Below are positions 25,455 through 33,239 of a DNA stretch of 64,000 nt, piece after piece. Position 1 is the first letter of the stretch. The number at the start of each line of letters is the position of its first letter. The notes under the pieces were generated by a model. That model did no database searches and had not been told where the DNA came from. It was given only the letters and a program-made list of their open reading frames with translations. Position numbers and translations under genes: made by a program. The DNA is from Kitasatospora sp. MMS16-BH015. GTDB taxonomy: Bacteria > Actinomycetota > Actinomycetes > Streptomycetales > Streptomycetaceae. The stretch lies in NCBI RefSeq assembly GCF_002943525.1, contig NZ_CP025394.1, positions 7,021,001-7,085,000 of the forward strand, given 5' to 3'.

Positions 25455-26550
25455 GGCACGTATTCGGTTGTGATCACGGGGCGGTTTTGGTGAGGTCTTT
25501 GATCCAGATCATCGCGCCGCGGAGGTGGAGGCCGGCGAGGTAGCTGCCGGGGGTCTTGTCGTATCGCGTGGCGATGCCTCGCCAGGCCTTCAGCTTGTTG
25601 ATCAGGCGCTCGACGGTGTTCCGCTCCCTGTAGAGGTCGGTGTCGTGGCTGACGGGCCGGCCGCCCTTGCTGCCTTTCTTCTTCCGGTTGGCGGCCTGGT
25701 CCTTCTTCTCGGGGATGACCGCCTTGATACGGCGACCGCGCAGGTGGGCGCGGTTGGCGCGGGAGGAGTAGGCCTTGTCCCCGGCGACCGCGTCGGGCCG
25801 GGTGCGGGGGCGGCCGACGGGCCCGCGGACCCGCACCTTCTCCAGGACGGGGATGAACTGCGGGCTGTCGGCGGCCTGCCCCTCGGTCAGAATGAACGCC
25901 AGCGGGCGGCACCTGCGCTCGCCGGCGACGTGGACCTTGCTGGTCTGTCCGCCTCTGGAGCGTCCGAGCAGGGCGGCCTTCAGGCGGAGCCTTCGCCTGC
26001 GTCGGACGCGTCGGAGCTCGTCCCGTTCCGGGTCGTGTGCGGTGTCCTGTCCGTCTTGTCCCTGCGGGCCGCCCCTTTTTGCCGGGCCTTCTCCGCCTCC
26101 TCGGCGGCCTTCTCCAGGTCGGCGAGCGTGTCGGGGTCAAGGTGCATCCCGGCGGCGTCGTGGTGGGCCCGGATGGTGGTGGAATCCACGCTGACCAGCG
26201 AGAGGTCCACCTCGCCCCGTCTGGCGGCTTCCGTGATCGCGCCCTCCAGCAGGGCCTCGAACACCCTGGCGTCCCTCCACTGCCGGAAGCGGTTGTGGAC
26301 GGTCGACCAGGCGCCGAACTCGCTCGGCATCTCCCGCCACTGGCCGCCCGTCCGAAACCGCCAGATCACGCCCTCGAACTGGCGGCGCAGCCGCTCGGGG
26401 TACGGGCCGTACTCGCCGATCGGCAGGTACGGCTCGATGAACTCCCACTCGGCATCGGTCAGTTGCACACGCGTCACACAACACGATCTACCGGATCAGG
26501 CACGAGCGCGAGGGCGAAACCCACAAAGTGATCACAACCCGATACGTGCC
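25455..26550 (-). mobile_element. IS5-family insertion sequence
   Basis: 1096 bp bounded by 23-bp inverted repeats (25455-25477 GGCACGTATTCGGTTGTGATCAC; 26528-26550 its near-perfect complement, two mismatches) and flanked by CTAG on both sides (25451-25454, 26551-26554), the 4-bp target typical of IS5. The transposase is split over two frames. Complete and potentially active. Confidence 0.93.
25474..26477 (-). CDS. IS5-family transposase, produced by -1 frameshift
   Basis: The first frame (26477-25980, 165 aa) begins MTRVQLTDAEWEFIEPYLP and carries the DUF4096-like N-terminal domain and the first catalytic Asp in LVSVDSTTIRAH. The second frame ends at 25474 and holds LGRSRGGQTSKVHVAGER, VAGDKAYSSRANR (second Asp) and ERNTVERLINKLKAWRGIATRYDK (the Y..R..E-type DDE region). 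The two frames overlap over about 100 nt, and the shift needed is -1. The run of five A on the coding strand (complement of 26076-26080) followed by GGGG is a plausible slip site. The stop lies inside the terminal inverted repeat. About 330 aa fused, normal for the family. Confidence 0.88.
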
Positions 26551-26553
26551 CTA

Positions 26554-26714
26554 GGGCTTCTCTTACGGATCACGCCGGGCGTCCGCCGCCGGGGCACGCA
26601 CCTCGACGGCTTCTCGTCGGTCGCCGATGCTCCGCATGGACTCCCTCCTCGGCACCGCCGATGCACGCACCCCAACGACGCCCGCTGATCCGACGTGATC
26701 CGTAAGAGAAGCCC
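26554..26714. mobile_element. MITE-like element (161 bp)
   Basis: A perfect 20-bp terminal inverted repeat: GGGCTTCTCTTACGGATCAC (26554-26573) and GTGATCCGTAAGAGAAGCCC (26695-26714). The ends begin GG and finish GATCAC like the adjacent IS5-family termini. The left flank is CTAG and the right flank CCAG, consistent with a decayed CTAG target duplication. It encodes no protein of its own but supplies the last about 49 codons of the leftward ABC transporter gene. Confidence 0.72.
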
Positions 26715-28524
26715 CAGCGGTCCCGGCGTCCACCAGGCGGGCGTAGCCCGGGCAGTCGCGGAGCAGCTGCTCGTGGCTGCCCAGGGCTGGTCCGGTCCGG
26801 TCCAGCAGCAGCACCCGGTCGGCCCGCCGGGCGGAGGCGATCCGGTGGGCGATCACCACCAGCGGCCCCGGCCGGGCCCGGAACGCCTCCTCCGCCCGCG
26901 CCTCGGCCGCCGGGTCGAGCAGGCTGGTCGCCTCGTCCAGGATCGCCAGCGGGGCGGGGGAGAGGTAGCTGCGCGCCAGGGTGAGGAGTTGGCGCTCGGC
27001 CGGGCTGAGCCTCATCGGGTCGAGGTGGCTGGAGAGCCCCTCGGCGAGCAGCTTCTCCAGGCCGAACAGCCGCCCCACCTCGTGCAGTCGGCGGTCGGGT
27101 GCGGTGGGGGCGAGCAGGGCGAGGTTGGCGCGCAGCGTCCCCGCGAAGACGTAGGCCTCCTGCGGGATGAGCACCCGGTCGGCGGCCGGGGTGGCGGTGC
27201 GGCCGGGGCGGACGACACCGCTCTCGGGCGCGGCCAGCCCGGCCAGCAGATCGGCGAGGGTGGACTTGCCGACCCCGCTGGGGCCCACCACGGCGAGGTG
27301 TTCGGACGGGCCGAGGGTGAGGCTGAGCCCGTCGAGCACCGGGTCGGCGCCGGGGGCGTAGCGGAAGGTGACTGCGCGCAGGGCGACCGGGCCGTGGGTG
27401 CGTGGCGGCGCCGGGGCCGGTAGGGCCGACTCGGTGGTGGTGGCCAGGCGTTCGGCGGTGACGGCCAGGCGCAGGCCGGAGGCGCCGAGGCCCTGGACCA
27501 GCACGTGCAGCGCGGGCTCCAGGCTGACGGTGAGGTAGCCGAGCGCGCCGACCACCTCGCCCGGGGTGAGGCTGTGCTGGCGCACCAGTGCGGGGGCGGT
27601 CAGCAGGATCAGGGCGGCGGGCAGGTGGGCGCCGACCGCGACGGTGAGGCGGCGCAGCGCGCCGAAGGCGGCGGCGCGGCGGCGGGCCTCGGTCAGTGCG
27701 TCGAGCGCTTCGGCCAGTTCGGCTTCGGCGCGGGTGGTGGCGCCGCAGGCCAGCACGTCCCGGAGGCCGCCGAAGGTGGTGGTGGCCAGGCGGGTGAACT
27801 CCTCCTCGGCGGTGAGGACTTCGCGCTGGCGCGCGGTGAGGCGGGGGAGCAGGAGCAGGAAGGCGAGCAGGGCGAGGGCGAGCGGGCCGCCGATCAGAGG
27901 GAGCAGGCGGGGGCTGAGGGAGGCGGCGCCGAGCAGGACGAAGACCAGGGTGACGGCGAACTGACGGATGATCAGCAGCTGGCCGGCGAGCGAATCCCGG
28001 ACGGCCTCCACCTGCCGGGTCAGCCGGGCCACGGCGGCCGGATCGGGCCGGCGGGCCCGGTCGGCGGGCCGGTGCAGCTCGGCGGTGACCACGCGGCGGG
28101 TGAGTGCGTGCCGGGCCGGCTCCACCACATCGGCGAGCTGCGGGTAGACCTGACGGGAGCCGTAGGCGGCGACGATGCTCAGCAGGCCGAAGGCCAGCAG
28201 CCGGAGGCAGCCGGCGAGCGGGCGGCCGGCGAGGAAGCCCTGGTCGAGCGCCCCGGCGAGCAGCCGGCCGGAGAAGGCGGCCGGGAGGAGCTCGATGACG
28301 GTCCAGGCGGCGAGGCGGGTGAGGGGCGCCCGGTGCGGCCGGAGCAGGTCGAGCAGCAGGCGCCGACCGGGGTGGCGGGGGCGTTGGGCGGGCGGGGGAC
28401 CAAGGACGGGGGCCTTACGGGCGGTGTCCTCGGACGGGCTGTCGAGCGCAGGTGGGCCGTCGAGCGCGGGTGGGCCGGGGGCCGTGGTGCCGGCAGCCGT
28501 GGTGCTGGGACGGTGGGGCTTCAA
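26563..28524 (-). CDS. ABC exporter half-transporter (RamB-like position), C-terminus encoded by a mobile element
   Basis: 653 aa. N-terminal membrane domain (about 50-350), then an ATPase domain with a complete Walker A GPSGVGKST, a degenerate signature LSPAERQ instead of LSGGQ, and a normal Walker B AILDEATS. Its partner has the mirror-image defects, so the pair should form a heterodimer with one good catalytic site. Homology ends near VDAGTAG; the remaining residues are read from the 161-bp MITE-like element. TTG start at 28524 with GGAG 5 nt upstream, 62 bp after the partner gene. Expected to export the lanthipeptide. Confidence 0.85.
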   Translation of the reverse strand: MKPHRPSTTAAGTTAPGPPALDGPPALDSPSEDTARKAPVLGPPPAQRPRHPGRRLLLDLLRPHRAPLTRLAAWTVIELLPAAFSGRLLAGALDQGFLAGRPLAGCLRLLAFGLLSIVAAYGSRQVYPQLADVVEPARHALTRRVVTAELHRPADRARRPDPAAVARLTRQVEAVRDSLAGQLLIIRQFAVTLVFVLLGAASLSPRLLPLIGGPLALALLAFLLLLPRLTARQREVLTAEEEFTRLATTTFGGLRDVLACGATTRAEAELAEALDALTEARRRAAAFGALRRLTVAVGAHLPAALILLTAPALVRQHSLTPGEVVGALGYLTVSLEPALHVLVQGLGASGLRLAVTAERLATTTESALPAPAPPRTHGPVALRAVTFRYAPGADPVLDGLSLTLGPSEHLAVVGPSGVGKSTLADLLAGLAAPESGVVRPGRTATPAADRVLIPQEAYVFAGTLRANLALLAPTAPDRRLHEVGRLFGLEKLLAEGLSSHLDPMRLSPAERQLLTLARSYLSPAPLAILDEATSLLDPAAEARAEEAFRARPGPLVVIAHRIASARRADRVLLLDRTGPALGSHEQLLRDCPGYARLVDAGTAGASLTDHVGSAGVVGVRASAVPRRESMRSIGDRREAVEVRAPAADARRDP

Positions 28525-28528
28525 TGGG

Positions 28529-28628
28529 GCTCCGCCGGGGTCGTCGGGTGGTCGGTGAGGAGGGCGTGGCAGGCCGGGGCGGGCTTCACCGGGGCTCCGC
28601 CGGGGTCGGGTGGTCGGTGAAGAGGGCG
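28529..28628. repeat. short direct duplication at transporter gene junction
   Basis: GGCTCCGCCGGGGTCG...GGTGGTCGGTGA.GAGGGCG occurs at 28529-28567 and again at about 28592-28627. The second copy is the 3' end of the upstream transporter gene; the first copy holds the ribosome site and TTG start region of the next one. Confidence 0.8.
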
Positions 28629-30286
28629 CGGTAGGTGGGGTCGGGCCAGAGGGTCTGGTGGGGGGCCAGGGCGTGGAGGCGGCCGTGGTGGAGCCAGGCG
28701 ACCAGGTCGGCGGTGGCGGCGGTGGCGGGGCGGCGGGCGATCAGGAGGCGGGTGGGGCCGTGCGGGGTGGCGGTCAGGGCCTCGGTGATCTCGGCCTCGG
28801 TGGCGGTGTCGAGGCTGGAGGTGGCGTCGTCCAGGATCAGCAGGCGGCCGCCGTGGGCCAGGGCCCGGGCCAGGCCGAGGCGTTGCTCCTCGCCGCCGGA
28901 GAGCGGTGCCCGCGCGACCGGGGTCGCGTACCCCTCGGGCAGGCGGCGGATGAACCCGTCGGCCTGGGCCTGTCGGGCCGCCGAACGGACGGCGGCCGGG
29001 CCGGGCCACGGTGGGTCGGTGTAGGCGAGTGCCTCGGCCAGGGAGTGGCCGAGCAGCACCGGGCGGGCGAAGGCGTAGCTGACGGCCCGGCCCAGCTCGC
29101 TGCGGCTCAGTTCGGCCAGCGGTACGCCGTCGAGCAGCACCCGCCCGCCGTCCGGTTCGGCCAGGCCGCCGGCCAGGGCGGCGAGGGCGGCCCGGCCCGA
29201 GCCCGGCAGCCCGACCAGGGCGACGGAGAGCCCGGCGGGCACGGTGAGCCGGAGGCCGTCCAGCACGGCGGTCCCTTCGCGGTGGACGGTGACCGCCTCG
29301 AAGCAGAGCTCGCCGGGCCCGGGCGGCAGGGTGCGGGTGCGGGGCGGCGGCGGGGTGAGGGCGAGCACCTCGGCGGTGCGGGTGGCCCCGGCGCGGGCGC
29401 GGGCCAGGCCGAACAGCTGCTGGGTGATGCCGAGCAGGCCGAGCGCGAGGGAGCTGTAGGCCAATGCGGCGAGCAGCTGGCCTGGGGTGGTGCGGCCGGC
29501 GGCGACACCGAACCCGGCCGTGGTGAGCACGGCGATCTGGAGCGCGGGCGCGAGCAGGGCGGCCCGCCACTGCACCTGCCGCTGGCTCTGCCAGATCGCC
29601 CGGCCGGCCCGGTCGAGGTCGGTCAGCGGGGCCAGCACCCGCTCGGTCTCGGTGGCTTGGAGCTCGGCGGCCTGGATGGTGCGCAGCCCGGCGAGGGCGT
29701 CCAGCAGCCGGGCGGTGAGGGCGGCCTGGGCGGTCTGGTACTCGCCGGCGCTGCCGGTCACCCGGCGGACGAAGTGGCGGACCAGGGCGGCGCCGATCGG
29801 CGCACCGAGCAGCAGGACCAGGGCCAGCCGCAGGTCGATCAGCGCGAGCGCGATCAACGCGCCGGTGGCGGAGAGGAGTTCGGCGACGGCGTGCACGGCG
29901 CCGGAGGGAGCCAGGCCCGCCTCCGGTGCACCGGTGGTCAGCCGGGAGACGAGGTCGCCGACGGGGTACCGGGAGGTGGCGGGCAGGCCGACGGCCAGCA
30001 CGCGGCCGATCAGCCGCCGGCTGAGCCGGTGGGTGGCCCGGGCGGCGCACCAGGGGTCGGCGTACTGGGCGACGGTGTCGGCGGCGGCGCCGAGGGCGAG
30101 CAGTGCGAGGAAGGGCGCGGCGGCCCCCGGTCGGCCGGCCAGGGCGCCGTCCACGGCGTGGGCCAGGGCGGCGGGCAGCAGCAGGCCGGCGACGGTGCTC
30201 ACGGCGACGGCGAGCCCGAGGAGGGTGGCCGGGCCGAGGTTCTGCCGGAGCAGCGGAGTGAGGACACGGGCGGAGTGAGCTGGCAT
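28586..30286 (-). CDS. ABC exporter half-transporter (RamA-like position), degenerate Walker A
   Basis: 566 aa with a six-helix membrane domain (about 15-300) and an ATPase domain. Walker A reads GLPGSGRAA, with Arg in place of the essential Lys and Ala for Ser/Thr. The signature LSGGEEQRLGLARAL is intact, and Walker B is LLILDDATSSLD with Asp instead of the catalytic Glu. These changes pair with an intact Walker A/B and a degenerate signature in the downstream gene, as in heterodimeric exporters. It follows the lanthipeptide precursor by 188 bp containing a hairpin and tandem repeats. ATG at 30286. Confidence 0.88.
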   Translation of the reverse strand: MPAHSARVLTPLLRQNLGPATLLGLAVAVSTVAGLLLPAALAHAVDGALAGRPGAAAPFLALLALGAAADTVAQYADPWCAARATHRLSRRLIGRVLAVGLPATSRYPVGDLVSRLTTGAPEAGLAPSGAVHAVAELLSATGALIALALIDLRLALVLLLGAPIGAALVRHFVRRVTGSAGEYQTAQAALTARLLDALAGLRTIQAAELQATETERVLAPLTDLDRAGRAIWQSQRQVQWRAALLAPALQIAVLTTAGFGVAAGRTTPGQLLAALAYSSLALGLLGITQQLFGLARARAGATRTAEVLALTPPPPRTRTLPPGPGELCFEAVTVHREGTAVLDGLRLTVPAGLSVALVGLPGSGRAALAALAGGLAEPDGGRVLLDGVPLAELSRSELGRAVSYAFARPVLLGHSLAEALAYTDPPWPGPAAVRSAARQAQADGFIRRLPEGYATPVARAPLSGGEEQRLGLARALAHGGRLLILDDATSSLDTATEAEITEALTATPHGPTRLLIARRPATAATADLVAWLHHGRLHALAPHQTLWPDPTYRALFTDHPTPAEPR

Positions 30287-30310
30287 CCGTTCCCTCGTCT
30301 GGGGTCGTCA

Positions 30311-30421
30311 CGGTCGGTCGATCCGTGGCCGGTCGATCCGTGGCTGGTCGGGTGCACGGTCGGTCGGTGCACGGCCGGTCAATCCGTGGCTGGTCGGTTC
30401 ACGGCCGGTGAGTGCATGGCC
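30311..30421. repeat. degenerate 15-bp tandem repeat, about seven copies
   Basis: Units of the form YYGGTCRRTSCRTGG repeat without interruption in the gap between the lanthipeptide precursor and the first exporter gene. No gene is visible here, and the array lacks CRISPR repeat-spacer structure. Confidence 0.8.
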
Positions 30422-30423
30422 GG

Positions 30424-30454
30424 ACGGCCCGGGAGCGGGGTGCTCCCGGGCCGT
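30424..30454 (-). terminator. hairpin after lanthipeptide precursor gene
   Basis: 13-bp perfect stem ACGGCCCGGGAGC / GCTCCCGGGCCGT around a 5-nt loop, 20 nt downstream of the precursor stop. No U-run follows, so it may act as a partial terminator or 3' stabiliser giving more precursor than transporter message. Confidence 0.65.
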
Positions 30455-30474
30455 GCGGGGATCTGACGGAGAGG

Positions 30475-30594
30475 TCAGAGGCAGAGGATGGTGCTGACGG
30501 TGCTCACACCGCAGTTGACCACGCTCAGGGTGCTGGCGTTGGCGGTGGTGTCCTCGACCGGGGTCTCCAGGGACTGCAGCTCCAGGATCTCCAT
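30475..30594 (-). CDS. class III lanthipeptide precursor (SapB/RamS-like)
   Basis: 39 aa, too short for routine gene calling. Leader MEILELQSLETPVEDT contains the LELQ-type helix recognised by LanKC enzymes and resembles the RamS leader (LFDLQSMETP). The core holds two complete S-x2-S-x3-C motifs, STLSVVNC and STVSTILC, the labionin/lanthionine pattern, the second one residue before the stop. The ATG at 30594 has GAGGAG 8 nt upstream. It lies between lanKC (98 bp upstream) and the exporter genes, the same order as ramC-ramS-ramA-ramB. The product should be a two-ring, amphipathic, SapB-like morphogenetic or surfactant peptide; the core sequence itself differs from SapB. Confidence 0.92.
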   Translation of the reverse strand: MEILELQSLETPVEDTTANASTLSVVNCGVSTVSTILCL

Positions 30595-30692
30595 GACAGT
30601 TCTCCTCACGGGGGTGACAGAGGTGGTACTCCCGGCGGGATGCCGGGCGCTGGTGGGGGCACCGGTGGGTGCCCGGGGGTGGCGGCCGCCGG

Positions 30693-33239
30693 TCAGGCGG
30701 CATCGCCGGCGGGTGGCAGTGGGTCGGTGAACGGCAGGCCGGGCGTGCCGGCCAGCGCGGCACCGAGGGCCAGCAGGACGCCCGCCGTGCCGGTGGCCAG
30801 ATCGCTGGAGAGCCGGATCAACTGCTCACCGGGGAAGGCGAGTCCGCCCTTGTGCGGGACGGCGTGCAGGGCCAGGGCCCGTCGGTGGCGGTCGATCACG
30901 GCCGCCGGGCGCGGTCGCAGCCGGTCCAGGTGGAGCAGCAGGCCGGCCCGTCCGTTGAACAGGCTGGGCTGCACGACGAATTCGGTCTCGGCGGAGCGTT
31001 GCAGGGCCACCGAGTGGCCGGCGAGCGGGGAGTGGGGCCGGTGCCGGAGCAGCTCGCCGAGCACCAGGCCGATCCCGGTGCCGCCCTCGGCGAGGTAGGG
31101 CAGGACCCTGGTGCCGTCGGGCACTTGGAGGGTGCCGTCGGGCACGGTGACGCAGCGGTCGAGCTCGGCGGCCAGGGTCTGTTCGGCGCGGTCGAGCAGT
31201 TCGGTGCGGCCGGTGGCCTCGAAGGTGCGCAGCAGGGCGAGGGCCTGGCCCGCGCCGCCGAGCAGCAGCCCGAGCGGGGCCTGCTCGGGGGCGGCGAGCT
31301 TGTCCTGCCACCGGGTGAGCGCTTCGGCGGCGGCCTCCGCCCGGTCGAGCAACTCCGGTGCCTGTCGGGCGAAGTGGAGCAGGGTGAGCAGGGTGCCGGG
31401 CAGCCCGCCCGCGAGGTCGCCGCCCTGGGCCTCCAGTGGGAGGTCGAGCAGCCGGTCGAGCAGCTCCCGGGCCTCCTCGCGCTGGCCGAGCAGATCGAGG
31501 GTGTACGCGACGCCGTGGCCGCCGGTGTACAGGCCGGGCCGGGGGGCCCGTCGCCGTTCGGCCTCGATCAGCCAGCGGGCGTGGGCCGGATCGGTGCCGG
31601 CGCCGGTGACGTGCAGGGCGTAGAGCACCCCGGCGGCCCCGTACGCGAGCGAGAGGGCGTCCACCTCGAACTGGGCGATGTCGCCGGGGAAGAGCCGGTC
31701 GGTGCGGTCGGGGGTGGCGGAGGCCCGGATCGAGGTGGCCAGTGCGGCACGCAGGCCCGGCCAGTCGGGTTCGACCCCGTCCAACCGGCCGAGCAGGAGC
31801 CGGTGTTCCTCCTCGGGCAGTGGCGCGGCAGTGGCGGCGGGCTGGACCAGGCCCCGGCGGGTGGTCTCGGCGTAGTCGGGTGGCAGCGGGAAGCGGGCGG
31901 CGGCGGCCTCGGTCAACTGCCGGGCCTTGCCGGGGTCGTGGGCGAGCAGCTGCTGGAGCGGGAGGAAGAGCCAGAGCCGGAGGGCGGCCAGCGCCCGCAG
32001 GTCCACCTCGCGGCCGGTCAGGCCGGGCACGGCGAAGCCGGCGGCGCCGAGCGCGGGGGCGACGAAGGTGTCGGCCGGGCTGGCCAGTTCGAAGTCGATG
32101 AAGGCGATCCGGCCGTCCGGGCGGACCAGCAGGTTGTGCGGGTGGAGGTCGCCGAAGACGAGCCCGCGCTCGTGGATCCGGGCCAGCCCGGCCTCGACCT
32201 TGGCCAGCAGCTCCAGTGCCTCGGCGGCGTAGGCGGCGACCTCGGCCTCGGTGCAGTCGGGGTGGACGAGCGGGTAGCGGCCGGCCAGCCAGGCGTTGAG
32301 GGTCTCGCCCTCCACGTACTCCTGGGCGATGAACTCGTGCTCCCAGGAAGTGAGTTCGGCGATCAGCCGGGGCACCTCGGGCACGCCGTCCAGGCGTCGG
32401 AGCATCTCGGCCTCGTGGTGCAGCCGGGCCACCGCGTCGGTGCCGCGCTGGTCGAGCCCGGCGTACGGCCGGGCCTCCTTGAGCACCAGCCGGGTGTCGG
32501 TCTCGGGGTCGCGGGCCAGGTAGATGCCACCCGCGTTGGAGAAGTGCAGCGCCCGCTCCACCCGGTAGGGCAGACCGGTGCCCTTGGCGGTGCGGCGCGA
32601 CTCCAGGGTCTCGCGCAGGACTTCGGGTACCGGGGCCCAGGCGGGGAGTTCGAAGACGGGCGCCCGGACGTCCGGCACCAGGGTGCCGTCCGGATCGGCG
32701 AAGGCCAGCTCGGGCACCCCGCTCGGTGAGCGCAGCCAGCGCTCGACGAAGGCGCCGTACCGCAGGTAGAGCGGGCCCTGCCGCCAGCGCAGGTCGCTGA
32801 GCACGTACGGGCCGGGCTCGCCGTCCAGGGCGGTGCCGAGCTCCTCCAGGCAGCGGGTGAGCTGGGCCTCGTCCAGCGGGTAGAGGGTGCAGAACTTGCC
32901 GCTGCCGGAGCGGGGCGCGTACTTGGCGTTCTGGAGCTGCAGCACCGGCAGGCCGCGCAGGAACTTGAAGGGCAGCCGCTCCCGCAGGCAGTAGGCGTGC
33001 ACGGTGGCGAGCACCTGCTCGGCGTTGGCCAGGCCGGCCGAGACGTGGATCTTCCAGCCCTGGTCGGGGAACCGGACCCCGACCGGGTGCAGGCCGGCCC
33101 AGGTGCCCCGGTCACGGCGCTCCCAGCCCTCGGGGGCGGGCTCGCCGGTCTCGGTGAACTCCTCCGGGGCTCCCCAGGTGACCGGGGAGTCGTAGTAGTG
33201 CGGATCGGCGAAGGAGTACGCCTCGTACCGTGCGTCCAA
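30693..33239 (-). CDS. class III lanthionine synthetase LanKC (RamC-like)
   Basis: 848 aa. An N-terminal lyase-type region (about 1-200) with DARYEAYSFADPHYYDSP is followed by a Ser/Thr-kinase-like domain (about 210-480) with LHFSNAGGIYLARD, the catalytic loop GLVFGDLHPHNLL and metal-binding FIDFELA. A LanC-like cyclase domain (about 520-848) retains GLYTGGHGVAYTL and GGAGQALAL but lacks the zinc ligands of LanC, as is normal for class III. It phosphorylates core Ser/Thr, eliminates phosphate and closes labionin rings. TTG 33239 is chosen: AGGGAG lies 6 nt upstream and the product then opens like RamC; the TTG at 33278 lacks such a site. Confidence 0.93.
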   Translation of the reverse strand: MDARYEAYSFADPHYYDSPVTWGAPEEFTETGEPAPEGWERRDRGTWAGLHPVGVRFPDQGWKIHVSAGLANAEQVLATVHAYCLRERLPFKFLRGLPVLQLQNAKYAPRSGSGKFCTLYPLDEAQLTRCLEELGTALDGEPGPYVLSDLRWRQGPLYLRYGAFVERWLRSPSGVPELAFADPDGTLVPDVRAPVFELPAWAPVPEVLRETLESRRTAKGTGLPYRVERALHFSNAGGIYLARDPETDTRLVLKEARPYAGLDQRGTDAVARLHHEAEMLRRLDGVPEVPRLIAELTSWEHEFIAQEYVEGETLNAWLAGRYPLVHPDCTEAEVAAYAAEALELLAKVEAGLARIHERGLVFGDLHPHNLLVRPDGRIAFIDFELASPADTFVAPALGAAGFAVPGLTGREVDLRALAALRLWLFLPLQQLLAHDPGKARQLTEAAAARFPLPPDYAETTRRGLVQPAATAAPLPEEEHRLLLGRLDGVEPDWPGLRAALATSIRASATPDRTDRLFPGDIAQFEVDALSLAYGAAGVLYALHVTGAGTDPAHARWLIEAERRRAPRPGLYTGGHGVAYTLDLLGQREEARELLDRLLDLPLEAQGGDLAGGLPGTLLTLLHFARQAPELLDRAEAAAEALTRWQDKLAAPEQAPLGLLLGGAGQALALLRTFEATGRTELLDRAEQTLAAELDRCVTVPDGTLQVPDGTRVLPYLAEGGTGIGLVLGELLRHRPHSPLAGHSVALQRSAETEFVVQPSLFNGRAGLLLHLDRLRPRPAAVIDRHRRALALHAVPHKGGLAFPGEQLIRLSSDLATGTAGVLLALGAALAGTPGLPFTDPLPPAGDAA

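Noticed and set aside
26554..26714. Terminator formed by the 20-bp inverted repeats
   Set aside because: The arms are separated by 121 bp and lie partly inside the transporter reading frame; terminal repeats of a mobile element fit better.
30311..30421. Possible CRISPR array
   Set aside because: Contiguous 15-bp units with no spacers, no repeat of 23-47 bp and no cas genes in the window.
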